DNA of 64,000 nt from Pelomonas sp047654805 (GTDB taxonomy: Bacteria > Pseudomonadota > Gammaproteobacteria > Burkholderiales > Burkholderiaceae_C), in contig NZ_JASGIV010000001.1 in assembly GCF_047654805.1 (NCBI RefSeq), positions 2,294,001 through 2,358,000 on the forward strand, read 5' to 3'. Made by a program: the position numbers and the translations under genes. This document shows, one piece after another, positions 16,926 through 26,238 of the stretch (position 1 is its first letter; each line of letters begins with the position of its first letter). A model generated the notes under the pieces. That model saw only the letters and a list, made by a program, of their open reading frames with translations, did not search any database and was not told the DNA's origin.

Positions 16926-18488
16926 TCAGCCCGGCCGACCCAGCGCCCGGGGCCGCATGCCCGCCAGGAAAAGCACGGCGAAGTAGACGACGGCGCTGCC
17001 CGCCAGGCTGGCCGCCATGACCAGGCCGCGCTGGAGCTCGTGCGCGCCCAGCGCAATCCAGTCCAGCCGTGTCGCCAGTTGCCACTGCAGCAGGCCCATG
17101 GCCGTGCATGCCAGGACCGCGCGCAGGCCGAAGCCCAGCCAACCGGGCTCGGGACGGTAGCTGCCCAGCTTCTTCAGCCCCCACAGCAGCCAGCCCGCGT
17201 TGACCAGCGCACCCAGCCCGATGGACAGCGCCAGGCCGGCGACGCCGATCCATGGCACCAGAAAGAGGTTGAAGCACTGGGTCAACACCAGCACGGCGAT
17301 GGCGATCTTGGCCGGCGTGCCGGTGTCCTGGCGGGCATAGAAGCCTGGGGCCAGCACCTTGACGGCGATCAGGCCCATCAGCCCCACGCCCCAGCCCATG
17401 ACGGACTGTGCAGTGTGAGCCACGTCCGTCGCGCCAAAGGCGCCGCGGTGATAGAGCACGGCGGTCAGCGGGACGGCAAAGACCAGCAGCGCTACGGCGC
17501 AAGGCAGAGCCAGCAGCACCACCATGCGCAGCCCCCAGTCGAGCAGGCGGCTGTAGCGCTCGCTCGCCCCCGAGGCCTGGGCGGCCGACAGCTGGGGCGT
17601 CAACACGGCGCTAAGCGCCACGCCAAGCAGCCCGATGGGGAACTCCATCAGCCGGTCGGCGTAGTTCAGCCAGGACGTTGCGCCCTCGGCCAGATGACTG
17701 GATATCTGCGTATTGATCATCAATGACAGCTGGGACACGCCGACGCCCAGCAGCGCCGGCCCCATCATCACCAGCAGCCGGCCGACGCCCGGGTGGGCGC
17801 GCGACTCCTGGAAGCCCCGCCAGCTCAGGCGCATGTGAGGCATGGCACCGATGGCACGCAGCGCCGGCCACTGCACCAGCAGCTGCAGCACGCCGCCCAG
17901 CATCACGCCGAAGGCCATCGCGTAGATGCCCGGGTAGCCGGCACGCTCCAGCGGCCGGGCCAGCGCCCAGCCGACGGCGATGACACTGAGGTTGAGCAGC
18001 ACCGGCGTTGCGGCCGGCACGACGAAGCGCCGCCAGGTGTTCAAGATCCCGGCCGACAAAGCCACCAGCGACATGCAGCCGATGTAGGGGAACATGATGC
18101 GCGTCATGGTGGCTGACGCGTCGAAGGCCGGTCCCGGCAGGCCCGAGCCAAGCAGCCAGACCAGCACCGGCGCCGCGACGACACCCAGCACCGAGGTCGC
18201 CACCAGCGCCCACAGCAGCACGGTTGCAACGGCATCGATGAGGCGCTGCGTGGCCGCCTCCCCTTCGGTCGCCTTGGTCGCCGCCAACAGCGGCACGAAG
18301 GCCTGGGAAAAAGCACCCTCGGCGAACAGCCGGCGCAGCAGGTTGGGGATCCGGAACGCGACGAGGAAAGCGTCGGTCATCGCCGTGGCGCCGAACAGGC
18401 CCGCCACCATGGTCTCCCGGACAAGGCCGGTGATGCGCGAGGTCAGGGTCAGCAGGGAGATGGTCGACGCAGCGCGCAACAGATTCAT
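16926..18488 (-). CDS. murJ: Lipid II flippase MurJ (MviN)
   Basis: 520 residues with about 14 membrane segments. The N-terminus 'MNLLRAASTISLLTLTSRI' and 'GLVRETMVAGLFGATAMTDA' are typical of MurJ, as are 'AEGAFSQAFVPLL' and 'LALPCAVALLVFAVPLT'. It flips lipid II across the inner membrane for peptidoglycan synthesis. It diverges from rpsT, as in many betaproteobacteria, and heads the minus-strand run through folK. Confidence 0.96.
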   Translation of the reverse strand: MNLLRAASTISLLTLTSRITGLVRETMVAGLFGATAMTDAFLVAFRIPNLLRRLFAEGAFSQAFVPLLAATKATEGEAATQRLIDAVATVLLWALVATSVLGVVAAPVLVWLLGSGLPGPAFDASATMTRIMFPYIGCMSLVALSAGILNTWRRFVVPAATPVLLNLSVIAVGWALARPLERAGYPGIYAMAFGVMLGGVLQLLVQWPALRAIGAMPHMRLSWRGFQESRAHPGVGRLLVMMGPALLGVGVSQLSLMINTQISSHLAEGATSWLNYADRLMEFPIGLLGVALSAVLTPQLSAAQASGASERYSRLLDWGLRMVVLLALPCAVALLVFAVPLTAVLYHRGAFGATDVAHTAQSVMGWGVGLMGLIAVKVLAPGFYARQDTGTPAKIAIAVLVLTQCFNLFLVPWIGVAGLALSIGLGALVNAGWLLWGLKKLGSYRPEPGWLGFGLRAVLACTAMGLLQWQLATRLDWIALGAHELQRGLVMAASLAGSAVVYFAVLFLAGMRPRALGRPG

Positions 18489-18544
18489 GGCGGCGGATTA
18501 TCTGTGGGGCAAACAGCGCCACTTTTGAAACGCCGCCAAGGTAC

Positions 18545-18574
18545 TTGGCTTTAACCCTGATTACGGGCTATACT
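18545..18574 (+). promoter_or_regulatory. Probable rpsT promoter
   Basis: TTGGCT (18545-18550) and TATACT (18569-18574) are separated by 18 bases. They lie 35 bases upstream of the rpsT start, in the divergent murJ-rpsT spacer. Confidence 0.6.
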
Positions 18575-18608
18575 CGCTGTCTTTGCACCAACTGGGTATA
18601 GATACAGC

Positions 18609-18905
18609 ATGGCAACCAGCTCCAAAGCCAAGAAGAAGACGGTTCGCCTGGCGTCGGGCCGCAAGCGCGCCCGCCAGGACGTCAAGCTCAACGCCGCGAA
18701 CACCGCGCTGCGCTCCCATTTCCGCACGGTCATCAAGAACGTGCAAAAGGCCGTGACGGCCGGCGACAAGTCCAAGGCCGCCGACCTGTTCAAGGCCGCC
18801 CAGGCCGTCATCGACTCCGTCGCCGACAAGGGCATCTTCCACAAGAACAAGGCCGCTCGCCACAAGAGCCGCCTGTCCGCCAAGATCAAGGCGCTCGCCG
18901 CCTAA
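18609..18905 (+). CDS. rpsT: 30S ribosomal protein S20
   Basis: 98 residues starting 'MATSSKAKKKTVRLASGRKR'. It has the basic helical body of S20 ('RSHFRTVIKNVQKAVTAGDK', 'GIFHKNKAARHKSRLSAKIK'). It is slightly longer than the ~87-residue E. coli protein, mostly through the basic N-terminus. S20 binds 16S rRNA early in assembly. It is monocistronic, with its own promoter and terminator. Confidence 0.98.
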   Translation: MATSSKAKKKTVRLASGRKRARQDVKLNAANTALRSHFRTVIKNVQKAVTAGDKSKAADLFKAAQAVIDSVADKGIFHKNKAARHKSRLSAKIKALAA

Positions 18906-18928
18906 GACCCAATCCAGCTCTGGTGCAA

Positions 18929-18965
18929 GCAAGAGGCCCGCGAAAGCGGGCCTCTTGCATTTTGC
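18929..18965 (+). terminator. Rho-independent terminator of rpsT
   Basis: A 12-13 bp stem (CAAGAGGCCCGC / GCGGGCCTCTTG, 18930-18957) with a GAAA loop is followed by CATTTT. It lies 24 bases after the rpsT stop. Confidence 0.92.
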
Positions 18966-19057
18966 TCGCAGGATTGTGCTTGGCAACGCTGAGCACCTGG
19001 ACAGCCCCAAGCTGTGCCACGTTCAACGCAATCAGCCTGGGCGGGGGGGCGCCCCCT

Positions 19058-19930
19058 CTAGTGCCACTCACCCGGCTCAACCCCCTGGATACTGCGGTCC
19101 CGCAGCCATTCACCCACCGCCCGCGCCACCCATTGCGGGTCGTCCAGCGGCAGATCGTGACCGGCCTTGGTGTGCAGGCGCAGTGGCGCCCCCCAGGCAC
19201 GGCTGATGGCCTGGGAGCAGCGCCAGTCGACGAGGCCGTCCGCCTTGCTGCAAAGCAGCAGCATCGGCGCAGCCGGGCGTGTGCGGCTGGCGCGGTAGCG
19301 CATGCTCGCCAGCAACTGGCGCGCCGTATTGCGAACGCCCAGCGGATGCTGGCGCTGCAACTCCACCCAGCGGTCGATGACGGCTTGCGGTGGCGTCATC
19401 CGCGTCGTCAGGCTGAGGACGCGCTCCTCGCGCATGCGGGCGCTGAAACGACTCAACGACAGCAGCAAGAGACCCAGATAGTTCAACGGCCGCGGCTTGC
19501 GAAACAACTCGCTGAAAGGCCGCAGGCTGGGATTGATCAGCACGCCGGCCTCGATCTCGCCCGGGTAGCGGTTGGCCCAGTCGCTCAGCACTGCCGCCCC
19601 CAGCGACATGCCAATCAGCGACACCGGCCCGGCGATCCCCTCGCGCCGCAAGGCTTCGCGGCAGGCTTCGACGATGGCCGACACCTGCGTGGGGCTGGCC
19701 TGGCGGCGCAGCGAACCGGTGCCTGGCAAATCCAGCATCAGGATCCGGGACGCCGGCTGCAGCGCCCTCAGTTCACGCGACAGATGCTCGGGAAACACGC
19801 CCCAATGCCCGCTCGCGCGCGACAGACCGCGCAACAGCACCCAGACTGGCGCACGCTCCGCCGACGCCAGCATGCCCGCAGCAACGCGCGGATCGACGGC
19901 GATGGGGTCGACCGGGATGTTTCCAAACAT
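19058..19930 (-). CDS. Alpha/beta-hydrolase
   Basis: 290 residues. The nucleophile elbow is 'VSLIGMSLGAAVLSDW' (G-x-S-x-G) and the likely catalytic His is in 'HTKAGHDLPLDDPQWV'. An oxyanion-type 'LLRGLSRASGHWGVF' lies early, and 'LLLCSKADGLVDWRCS' supplies the acid region. No signal peptide is seen, so it is probably cytoplasmic. The substrate (ester or lactone) is not determinable. It is convergent with rpsT. Confidence 0.82.
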   Translation of the reverse strand: MFGNIPVDPIAVDPRVAAGMLASAERAPVWVLLRGLSRASGHWGVFPEHLSRELRALQPASRILMLDLPGTGSLRRQASPTQVSAIVEACREALRREGIAGPVSLIGMSLGAAVLSDWANRYPGEIEAGVLINPSLRPFSELFRKPRPLNYLGLLLLSLSRFSARMREERVLSLTTRMTPPQAVIDRWVELQRQHPLGVRNTARQLLASMRYRASRTRPAAPMLLLCSKADGLVDWRCSQAISRAWGAPLRLHTKAGHDLPLDDPQWVARAVGEWLRDRSIQGVEPGEWH

Positions 19931-19995
19931 TACCGGCGAGGATAACGGCGGTGCACGCCGTCAGGCCCCCGGGACTCTCGCTAGAACAGGGGGTG

Positions 19996-20334
19996 TCAGG
20001 TGCCGGATTTGCCGCCCGGGCTGTCGGGCAGCAAGCAGGCGTCGGCGACCTGCAGGCTGTTGTCGCGCGCGAAGTTCATGACGAAGTCCCAGGCCATGGG
20101 CTCGAGACGCCTGAGTTCTTCGTTGACGACGACGCACTTCACACCGTTGATGACGGTGGGCACGCACAACGGCGAGTAGCCGATGTGGGAGCCGATACCG
20201 GGACGCACGCCGCCGGGCCGGAAGCAGGACATCGCGCCAGCCAGTCGCTCCGCCCAGTCGCTCGGGCGGAAGGTGCGTCCATCCAGAGTGATTCCTTGGA
20301 TGAAGACTTCGCGCGGCGGATGGGCAACGGTCAT
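19996..20334 (-). CDS. DUF3579 protein
   Basis: 112 residues: 'EVFIQGITLDGRTFRPSDWA' followed by 'ERLAGAMSCF', then 'CVVVNEELRRLEPMAWDFVM'. This small conserved family is found in betaproteobacteria, commonly divergent from argD as here. Function unknown. Confidence 0.88.
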   Translation of the reverse strand: MTVAHPPREVFIQGITLDGRTFRPSDWAERLAGAMSCFRPGGVRPGIGSHIGYSPLCVPTVINGVKCVVVNEELRRLEPMAWDFVMNFARDNSLQVADACLLPDSPGGKSGT

Positions 20335-20485
20335 GGACTGCAGGGCTTCGCGGGTACAGCGGGGTACCGCTGCCAGAAACCGCTATTGTGCCTCGTAGCG
20401 GACCCATCTGTTGCGGCGCAGCAAATGTCAGGGCATGGCCCCTAGAATTGAATGTCCACTTTTCCTCAACCCAATCGGAGACCCG

Positions 20486-21691
20486 ATGAACGCTGATTCC
20501 CTCCCGTCCGACGCCCATCTGATGCCGACCTACGGCCGCCTGCCCGTTGCGCTTTCGCACGGCCAGGGCTGCTGGGTCTGGGACACGGAAGGCCGACGAC
20601 TGCTGGACGGCCTCGGCGGCATCGCGGTCAACACGCTGGGCCACAACCATCCGCGCCTGGTGGCGGCGCTGCAGGATCAGGTCGCCAAGCTCATCCACAC
20701 GAGCAACTACTACCGCGTACCGCTGCAGGAGCAGCTCGCCGACAAGCTCTGCGAACTGTCCGGCCTGGCCAATGTCTTCTTCTGCAACAGCGGTCTGGAA
20801 GCCAACGAGGCCGCGCTGAAGATTGCCCGCAAGTTCGGCCATGACCGCGGCAACACCTCGCCCGGTGTGCTGGTCTTCGAAGGAGCCTTCCACGGCCGCT
20901 CGATCGCGACGCTGTCCGCCACGGCCAACCCCAAGATCCAGGCCGGCTTTGGCCCGCTGGTGCAAGGCTTCGTGCGCGTGCCGCTCAACGACATCCCCGC
21001 CGTCGAGGCCGCGCTGGACGCCAACCCCAACATCACGGCGATCTTCCTGGAGACCATCCAGGGCGAAGGCGGCATCAACCCCGCCCGCGTGGAGTTCCTG
21101 CAGGCGCTGCGCCGCATCTGCGACGCCCGCGACCTGCTGCTGATGCTCGACGAGGTGCAGTGCGGCATCGGCCGCACCGGAAAGTGGTTCGCCCACCAAT
21201 GGGCCGGTATCCAGCCGGACGTGATGCCGCTGGCCAAGGGCCTGGGCTCGGGCGTTCCCATCGGCGCCGTCGTCTGCGGCCCGCGTGCTGCTGGCGTGCT
21301 CAAGGCCGGCAACCATGGCACCACCTTCGGCGGCAACCCGCTGGCCATGCGCGCCGGCGTCGTGACACTGGCCGTCATGCAGCAGGACAACCTGCTCGCC
21401 AACGCCGAAGCCGTCGGCGCGACGCTGCGCGCTGCGCTGGCCGAAGGCCTGGCCGGTGCGGCAGGCGTCGTCGAGATCCGCGGTCAGGGCCTGATGCTGG
21501 GTATCGAGCTGGATCGCCCCGCCGGTGCGCTGCTGACCCAGGCGCTGGAAGCCGGCCTGCTGATCAGCATCACGGCCGACCGCGTCGTGCGACTGCTGCC
21601 GCCGCTGATCCTGACGCACGACGAGGCCCGCCAGATCGCTGCCATCCTGGTGCCGCTGATCAAGGCCTTGCTGGCCCAGCCCAAACCATGA
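20486..21691 (+). CDS. argD: Acetylornithine aminotransferase
   Basis: 401 residues from ATG 20486-20488, with TCGGAG 6 bases upstream. It is a class-III PLP aminotransferase: 'DTEGRRLLDGLGGIAVNTLG', 'NVFFCNSGLEANEAALKIA', 'LLMLDEVQCGIGRTGKWF', and the PLP lysine in 'MPLAKGLGSGVPIGAVVCG'. It converts N-acetylglutamate semialdehyde to N-acetylornithine in arginine synthesis. It is followed immediately by argF. Confidence 0.95.
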   Translation: MNADSLPSDAHLMPTYGRLPVALSHGQGCWVWDTEGRRLLDGLGGIAVNTLGHNHPRLVAALQDQVAKLIHTSNYYRVPLQEQLADKLCELSGLANVFFCNSGLEANEAALKIARKFGHDRGNTSPGVLVFEGAFHGRSIATLSATANPKIQAGFGPLVQGFVRVPLNDIPAVEAALDANPNITAIFLETIQGEGGINPARVEFLQALRRICDARDLLLMLDEVQCGIGRTGKWFAHQWAGIQPDVMPLAKGLGSGVPIGAVVCGPRAAGVLKAGNHGTTFGGNPLAMRAGVVTLAVMQQDNLLANAEAVGATLRAALAEGLAGAAGVVEIRGQGLMLGIELDRPAGALLTQALEAGLLISITADRVVRLLPPLILTHDEARQIAAILVPLIKALLAQPKP

Positions 21692-21708
21692 AGCCGGGAG
21701 ATGCACTG

Positions 21709-22650
21709 ATGCGTCACTACCTGCAGTTCAAGGACCTGCGCGCCGAGGAATACGCCCACCTGTTCGACCGCGCCGCGATCATCAAGCGCCGCTTCAAGAA
21801 CTACGAGAAGTACCTGCCGCTGGCCGACCGCACGCTGGCCATGATCTTCGAGAAGGCCAGCACGCGCACGCGAGTCAGCTTCGAGGCCGGCATGTACCAG
21901 ATGGGCGGCTCGGTCGTGCACCTGACGACCGGCGACAGCCAGCTGGGCCGCGCAGAGCCCGTGGAGGATTCGGCCCGCGTCATCAGCCGCATGGTCGACA
22001 TCGTCATGATTCGCACCTTCGAGCAGAGCAAGATCGAGCGCTTCGCGGCGCACTCGCGCGTGCCGGTCATCAACGGGCTGACCAACGAGTACCACCCCTG
22101 CCAGATCCTGGCCGACCTGTTCACGTTCATTGAGAACCGTGGCATGGACCGCCGCGGTGCCATCGACATGGACTGCCTCAAGGGTCGCGTCGTGGCCTGG
22201 GTGGGCGACGGCAACAACATGGCCAACACCTGGTTGCAGGCGGCGGAGATCCTGGGCTTCACGGTGCACGTCAGCACCCCCAGCGGCTACGAGATCGATC
22301 CTGCTGTCGCCGGCATCAAGGACGCCAGCTGCTACAAGGTCTTCAAGGACCCGCACGAGGCCTGCATCGGTGCCGACTTGGTGACCACCGACGTCTGGAC
22401 CAGCATGGGCTACGAGGCCGAGAACGAGGCCCGCAAGGCGGCGTTCGCGGACTGGTGCGTGGACCAGGACATGATGAAGCGCGCCAAGCCTGATGCCCTC
22501 TTCATGCACTGCCTGCCTGCCCACCGCGGCGAGGAGGTGGCGGCCGAGGTCATCGATGGTCCGCAATCGGTGGTCTGGGACGAGGCGGAGAACCGCATGC
22601 ACGTGCAGAAGGCCCTCATGGAGTACCTGCTGCTCGGCCGGATCGGCTAG
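21709..22650 (+). CDS. argF: Ornithine carbamoyltransferase
   Basis: 313 residues from ATG 21709-21711 with GGGAG 9 bases upstream. An alternative ATG at 21688 overlaps the argD stop (ATGA) and would add seven residues. The carbamoyl-phosphate site 'FEKASTRTRVSFEAGM', the 'HPCQILADLFTFIE' motif and the ornithine-site 'FMHCLPAHRGEE' are all present. It makes citrulline from ornithine and carbamoyl phosphate. It forms an arginine-synthesis unit with argD. Confidence 0.96.
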   Translation: MRHYLQFKDLRAEEYAHLFDRAAIIKRRFKNYEKYLPLADRTLAMIFEKASTRTRVSFEAGMYQMGGSVVHLTTGDSQLGRAEPVEDSARVISRMVDIVMIRTFEQSKIERFAAHSRVPVINGLTNEYHPCQILADLFTFIENRGMDRRGAIDMDCLKGRVVAWVGDGNNMANTWLQAAEILGFTVHVSTPSGYEIDPAVAGIKDASCYKVFKDPHEACIGADLVTTDVWTSMGYEAENEARKAAFADWCVDQDMMKRAKPDALFMHCLPAHRGEEVAAEVIDGPQSVVWDEAENRMHVQKALMEYLLLGRIG

Positions 22651-22659
22651 CTCCGGACA

Positions 22660-22749
22660 TTAGAAGCCTGCGCTGAACAAATAGTTCTGCTGCTGCGCCA
22701 GCCAGACAAACATGTCTGCGCTGGCGCTCTGCAGCCCCTGACCGGGCAG
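22660..22749 (-). pseudogene. C-terminal remnant of an unknown gene cut by IS3 copy 1
   Basis: A minus-strand frame leaves the IS3 end and continues 'LPGQGLQSASADMFVWLAQQ' then 'QNYLFSAGF' to a TAA at 22660. It has the look of a real protein tail, but everything upstream was lost where the IS sits. I do not recognise the family. Confidence 0.4.
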
Positions 22750-22781
22750 TGCGCTGCCCCCAGGATTCGTAGCACTTCGAT

Positions 22782-23660
22782 CTAGAGCCCAGGGGTTTGC
22801 ATCGTAGTTGTCGATGCGGGGTTTGGCGCGGTGTCGCCAGCATGCTGGCGACACCGCGCGGCGAACACGGCCGGCGGCACATACCCGAGGGTGCTGTGCG
22901 GCCGGTGGTGGTTGTAGTCCTCGCGCCAGTTGTCGATGACGCTGCGCATGTGGCTCAGGCTGGCGAACCAGTGCTGCGACAGGCACTCGTCTCGGAAGCG
23001 GCTGTTGAAGCTCTCGATGTAGGCGTTCTGCACCGGCTTGCCGGGCTGGATGAAGCGCAGCTCGACGCCGTTCCTGGCGGCCCATGTCTGCATCGTCCGG
23101 CCCGCGAACTCCGGGCCGTTGTCGGTGCGGATCACTTTGGGCAAGCCTCGTTCGGCCTTGACCTGGTCGAGCACCCGCGTGACATACAGCGCGGGTATCG
23201 ACGTGTCCACGGCGATCTGCACTGCCTCCTTGCTGCAGTCGTCCACCACAGTCAGCGTCTTGACCCTGCGGCCGTTGGCCAGCTCGTCGAACACAAAGTC
23301 CATGCTCCACACCTCATCGGGTTGCATCGGGCGCACCAACGGCTGCCGCTCAGGCACGGGCAGCTTCTTGCGCCGGCGCTTGCGCACCATCAGCCCTTCC
23401 TCGCGGTAGACCCGGTAGGTGCGCTTGACGTTGATCGTCCAGCCTTCGAGCTGCAGTCGGCTGTGCAGCATGCGGTAGCCGTGGCGGCGATGCTGGCCGG
23501 CGAGCTCTGTCAATCGCTCGCGCAGCTGGCCGTTGCCGTCGTCGCGGGGCCGGTAGCGCAGGGTGCTGGCGCTCATGCCCACCAGCTTGAGGGCCCGGCG
23601 TTCGCTCCAGCCTTTGTCCTGCAACTGCCGCACAACCTCGCGCCGCGCCGCCACGGCCAT
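22782..23660 (-). CDS. IS3-family transposase OrfB
   Basis: 292 residues from ATG 23658-23660. The integrase core carries the DDE residues in 'VWSMDFVFDELANGRRVKTL', 'KVIRTDNGPEFAGRTMQTWA' and 'NAYIESFNSRFRDECLS'. An HTH_21-like segment lies near 'RRHGYRMLHSRLQLEGW'. It is probably made as an OrfAB fusion by -1 frameshift at GGGAAAG (23663-23669), where orfA overlaps the orfB start (TGATG). Confidence 0.94.
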   Translation of the reverse strand: MAVAARREVVRQLQDKGWSERRALKLVGMSASTLRYRPRDDGNGQLRERLTELAGQHRRHGYRMLHSRLQLEGWTINVKRTYRVYREEGLMVRKRRRKKLPVPERQPLVRPMQPDEVWSMDFVFDELANGRRVKTLTVVDDCSKEAVQIAVDTSIPALYVTRVLDQVKAERGLPKVIRTDNGPEFAGRTMQTWAARNGVELRFIQPGKPVQNAYIESFNSRFRDECLSQHWFASLSHMRSVIDNWREDYNHHRPHSTLGYVPPAVFAARCRQHAGDTAPNPASTTTMQTPGL

Positions 23661-23920
23661 CACTTTCCCTTGAGCACCTCGCGCATCGCGTCGATCTCGA
23701 GCATCGAGTTGGCCAGCAGCTTCTTGAGCTTCGTGTTCTCCGCCTCCAGCGTCTTCAGCCGCTGCGCGTCCGACACGTTCATGCCGCCGAACTTGGCCTT
23801 CCAGGCGTAGTAGCTCGGCTCGCTGAAGCCATGCTTCCTGCACAGCTCCTTGACCGGCAGGCCAGCGTCGGCCTCACGCAGGAATCCAATGATTTGTTCC
23901 TCGGTGTATCGCTTCTTCAT
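23660..23920 (-). CDS. IS3-family transposase OrfA
   Basis: 86 residues: 'MKKRYTEEQIIGFLREADAG' with an HTH ('ELCRKHGFSEPSYYAWKAKF') and a leucine-zipper-like tail ('LKTLEAENTKLKKLLANSML'). The N-terminus resembles the IS407-type branch of IS3. It binds the element ends and provides the front half of the fused transposase. Confidence 0.93.
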   Translation of the reverse strand: MKKRYTEEQIIGFLREADAGLPVKELCRKHGFSEPSYYAWKAKFGGMNVSDAQRLKTLEAENTKLKKLLANSMLEIDAMREVLKGK

Positions 23921-23989
23921 CGGTCCGATCTCCGTCTCGGGTGGATCGGACTCTAGAACTTCCTGCTGCGGATCTCAGGGGGCAGCGCA

Positions 23990-26046
23990 CCGCCTCAGGC
24001 AGCCTGAAACTGAGCACCACCTACGATGCCTCGGGCCGAGTCACGGGCACGCAGGACGGTGCGGGAAATAGCACCGCCACGTCATACGACGACTTTGGCC
24101 GGGTCTCAAGCGAATCACGCACCGACGGTGGCACGATCAGCTATGTCTACGATACGTTGGACCAGCTTATTCAAGTCACTGACCCCAATGGCCGCGTCAC
24201 GACCTATGGTCGTGACGCACTGGGTCGGCTCAGCGGCATCGTCAGTCCTAGCACGGGCACGACTACGTTGACATCCGATGTCTGGGGCCGCGTCATTGGC
24301 GAAGCCCGAGCCAACGGCGTGAGCATTAGCTATGGGTACGACGCGTTGAGCCGAGTGACTAGCCGTAGCAGCGGGAGCAGCACCGAGACACTGACCTACG
24401 ATAGCTGCGCCAATGGCCAAGGAAAGCTGTGCAGCGTCAGCAATGCTGCAGGCAATACCAGCTACACCTATGACAGTTCAGGCAATCTCTCGCAACAACT
24501 GCAGTCCGTCGCCGGCGCGAATTACGCGATTAGCTGGGGGCATGACAGCTTGGGCCGAGTGACTAGCCTGAGCTATCCCAACGGTTTGACATTGACCTAT
24601 CAGTACGATGGTTTCGGTCGCTTGGCTCGCATCCTTTCCAACCAGTGGGGCACGGTCATCGACAACTTGCTCTACCAAACTGCCCATCCTGGTCCCTACG
24701 CTTGGCGCTGGGGCAATGGAGACAAGCGCGGCGTCACCTTGGACGCAGATGGTCGACTGAGCAAGCTGGAGTCCAGTGGCGTCCAGTCGCTCACCTTTGG
24801 CTATACGCCCAACGACTTGGTCCAGAGCATCACTGACGGCTCCCACTCGTCCCTGAATAGCAGCTTTGGCTGGGACGGCAGCGGGCGATTGACGAGCGTG
24901 AGCCGCAGCAATGGCGACAACCAAAATGTTGGCTACGACGTCGCCGGCAACCGCACCAGTCACGCGCGCGCCGGCAGCGGTTCTAGCTATCACTACGGCG
25001 CAAGCGGGCGTGACTGGCTGACCCAAGTCGGCAGCCAAAGTTACAGTTGGGATGCCCATGGGCAGATGACATCCGATGGCGTGAACAGCTATGTGTGGGA
25101 TGGCTTTGGTCGACTGGCCAGTTCGGCGGGTGCGAGCCATACCTACAACGCGCTCAACCAGCGTGTGCGCAAGGTAAGCAGCACGGGCACGAACGACTTC
25201 GTGTACGCGCCTTCAGGCGAGCTGTTGTACGAGTCGCAGACTGGCACCGCCTATGTCTACCTCGGTAGCAGCCTTATTGCGATGAGCCGCGGCGGGCAGA
25301 TGTATGCAGTGCACACCGATCAAGTTGGCCGGCCAGAAGCGGTCACGAATGCAAGTCGTGTGGCCGTCTGGCGATCGCAGAACGCAGCGTGGGACAGACA
25401 GATCACGCTAGATAGCATCGGCGGGCTGAATATCGGCTTCCCAGGGCAGTATTACGACGCCGAGACGGGGTTGTGGCAGAACTGGCATCGCTACTACAGT
25501 TCGGCTACGGGGCGCTACGTTCAATCCGATCCGATCGGGCTCGCGGGGGGGATCAATACCTACGCGTATGTGGGTGGGAACCCAATCAGTTATGTCGACC
25601 CTGAGGGCCTCTGGTCGGTGTCGTTCGGCTTCAATTTGGGCCCAGGGTTCCAGTTTTCCTTTGGACAGGATGCAGCTTCCGGGCGCGGTTTCGTTGACGC
25701 AAAGGTCGGTTGGGGGCTTGGCGTGACAGCCAAATACGACCCCAACGGCGGTATTCCCAACTCTTCTGCTGGGCAGTGCAATTGCGGCGGCTTCGGCGTG
25801 CGAGCGTGGGGTGAGGTCGGCAAGTTCCAAGCTGGGCCAATCGACGCCAAGTTGATCGACGCAGCGGCTGGCTATAACTTCAACGTCTCAAGCAACGGTG
25901 GGCAGTCATGCCCTGCTGCTGACAGGTACACCAAGTTCAATCCGAAGGCGCAAGGGCAAGCGAAAGTCTGGGGCTTGGATGCGAAGGTGGCTGCCGGTGG
26001 GATCGGGGCAACGATTTACAGCGGAGCGCCTGGATGCCGTTGCTGA
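23990..26046 (+). pseudogene. RHS/YD-repeat protein, 5' end removed by IS3
   Basis: About 685 codons remain. Many YD repeats are visible ('YDASGRVTGTQDGAGNSTAT', 'YDDFGRVSSESRTDGGTISY', 'YDTLDQLIQVTDPNGRVTTY'). The RHS core signature follows ('GQYYDAETGLWQNWHRYYSS', 'RYVQSDPIGLAGGINTYAYV', 'GNPISYVDPEGLW'), then a roughly 145-residue variable C-terminal tip rich in Gly with Cys pairs ('QCNCGGFGVRAWGEVGKFQA'). In this family the tip is normally a toxin or effector released from the RHS shell. The frame has no native start; it begins at the IS3 boundary, so the N-terminal export part is missing. Base use is less GC-rich than the backbone. Confidence 0.85.
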
Positions 26047-26238
26047 AGTTCGGCCTGCGGCCAGGACTTATTGCCTCTGCTGTCGTCGCTGCGATCCTGG
26101 TGCTTGCTGTGCCAGGCACCTATGACGCTCTTGGTGAAGGGCCGAGCTTGGTCAAATCGACCGCGCGCGAGTCCGCCAAAGGGCGAGAGGTTTGCGGCGA
26201 CATCAGTCGCTTCTTGATCATTCCTTGGCGGCTGAGTA

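Larger units (their letters stand above)
22750..23989 (-). mobile_element. IS3-family element, copy 1 (1240 bp)
   Basis: The boundaries were set by comparison with the second copy at 34325-35564; similarity begins and ends at the same bases. The ends are imperfect inverted repeats both starting TGCGCTGCCCCC. It contains orfA and orfB (DDE transposase) with a -1 frameshift signal. The flanking 4 bases differ (GCAG left, CCGC right), so no target duplication survives. The right end truncates the RHS gene; the left end truncates an unknown gene. Confidence 0.93.
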
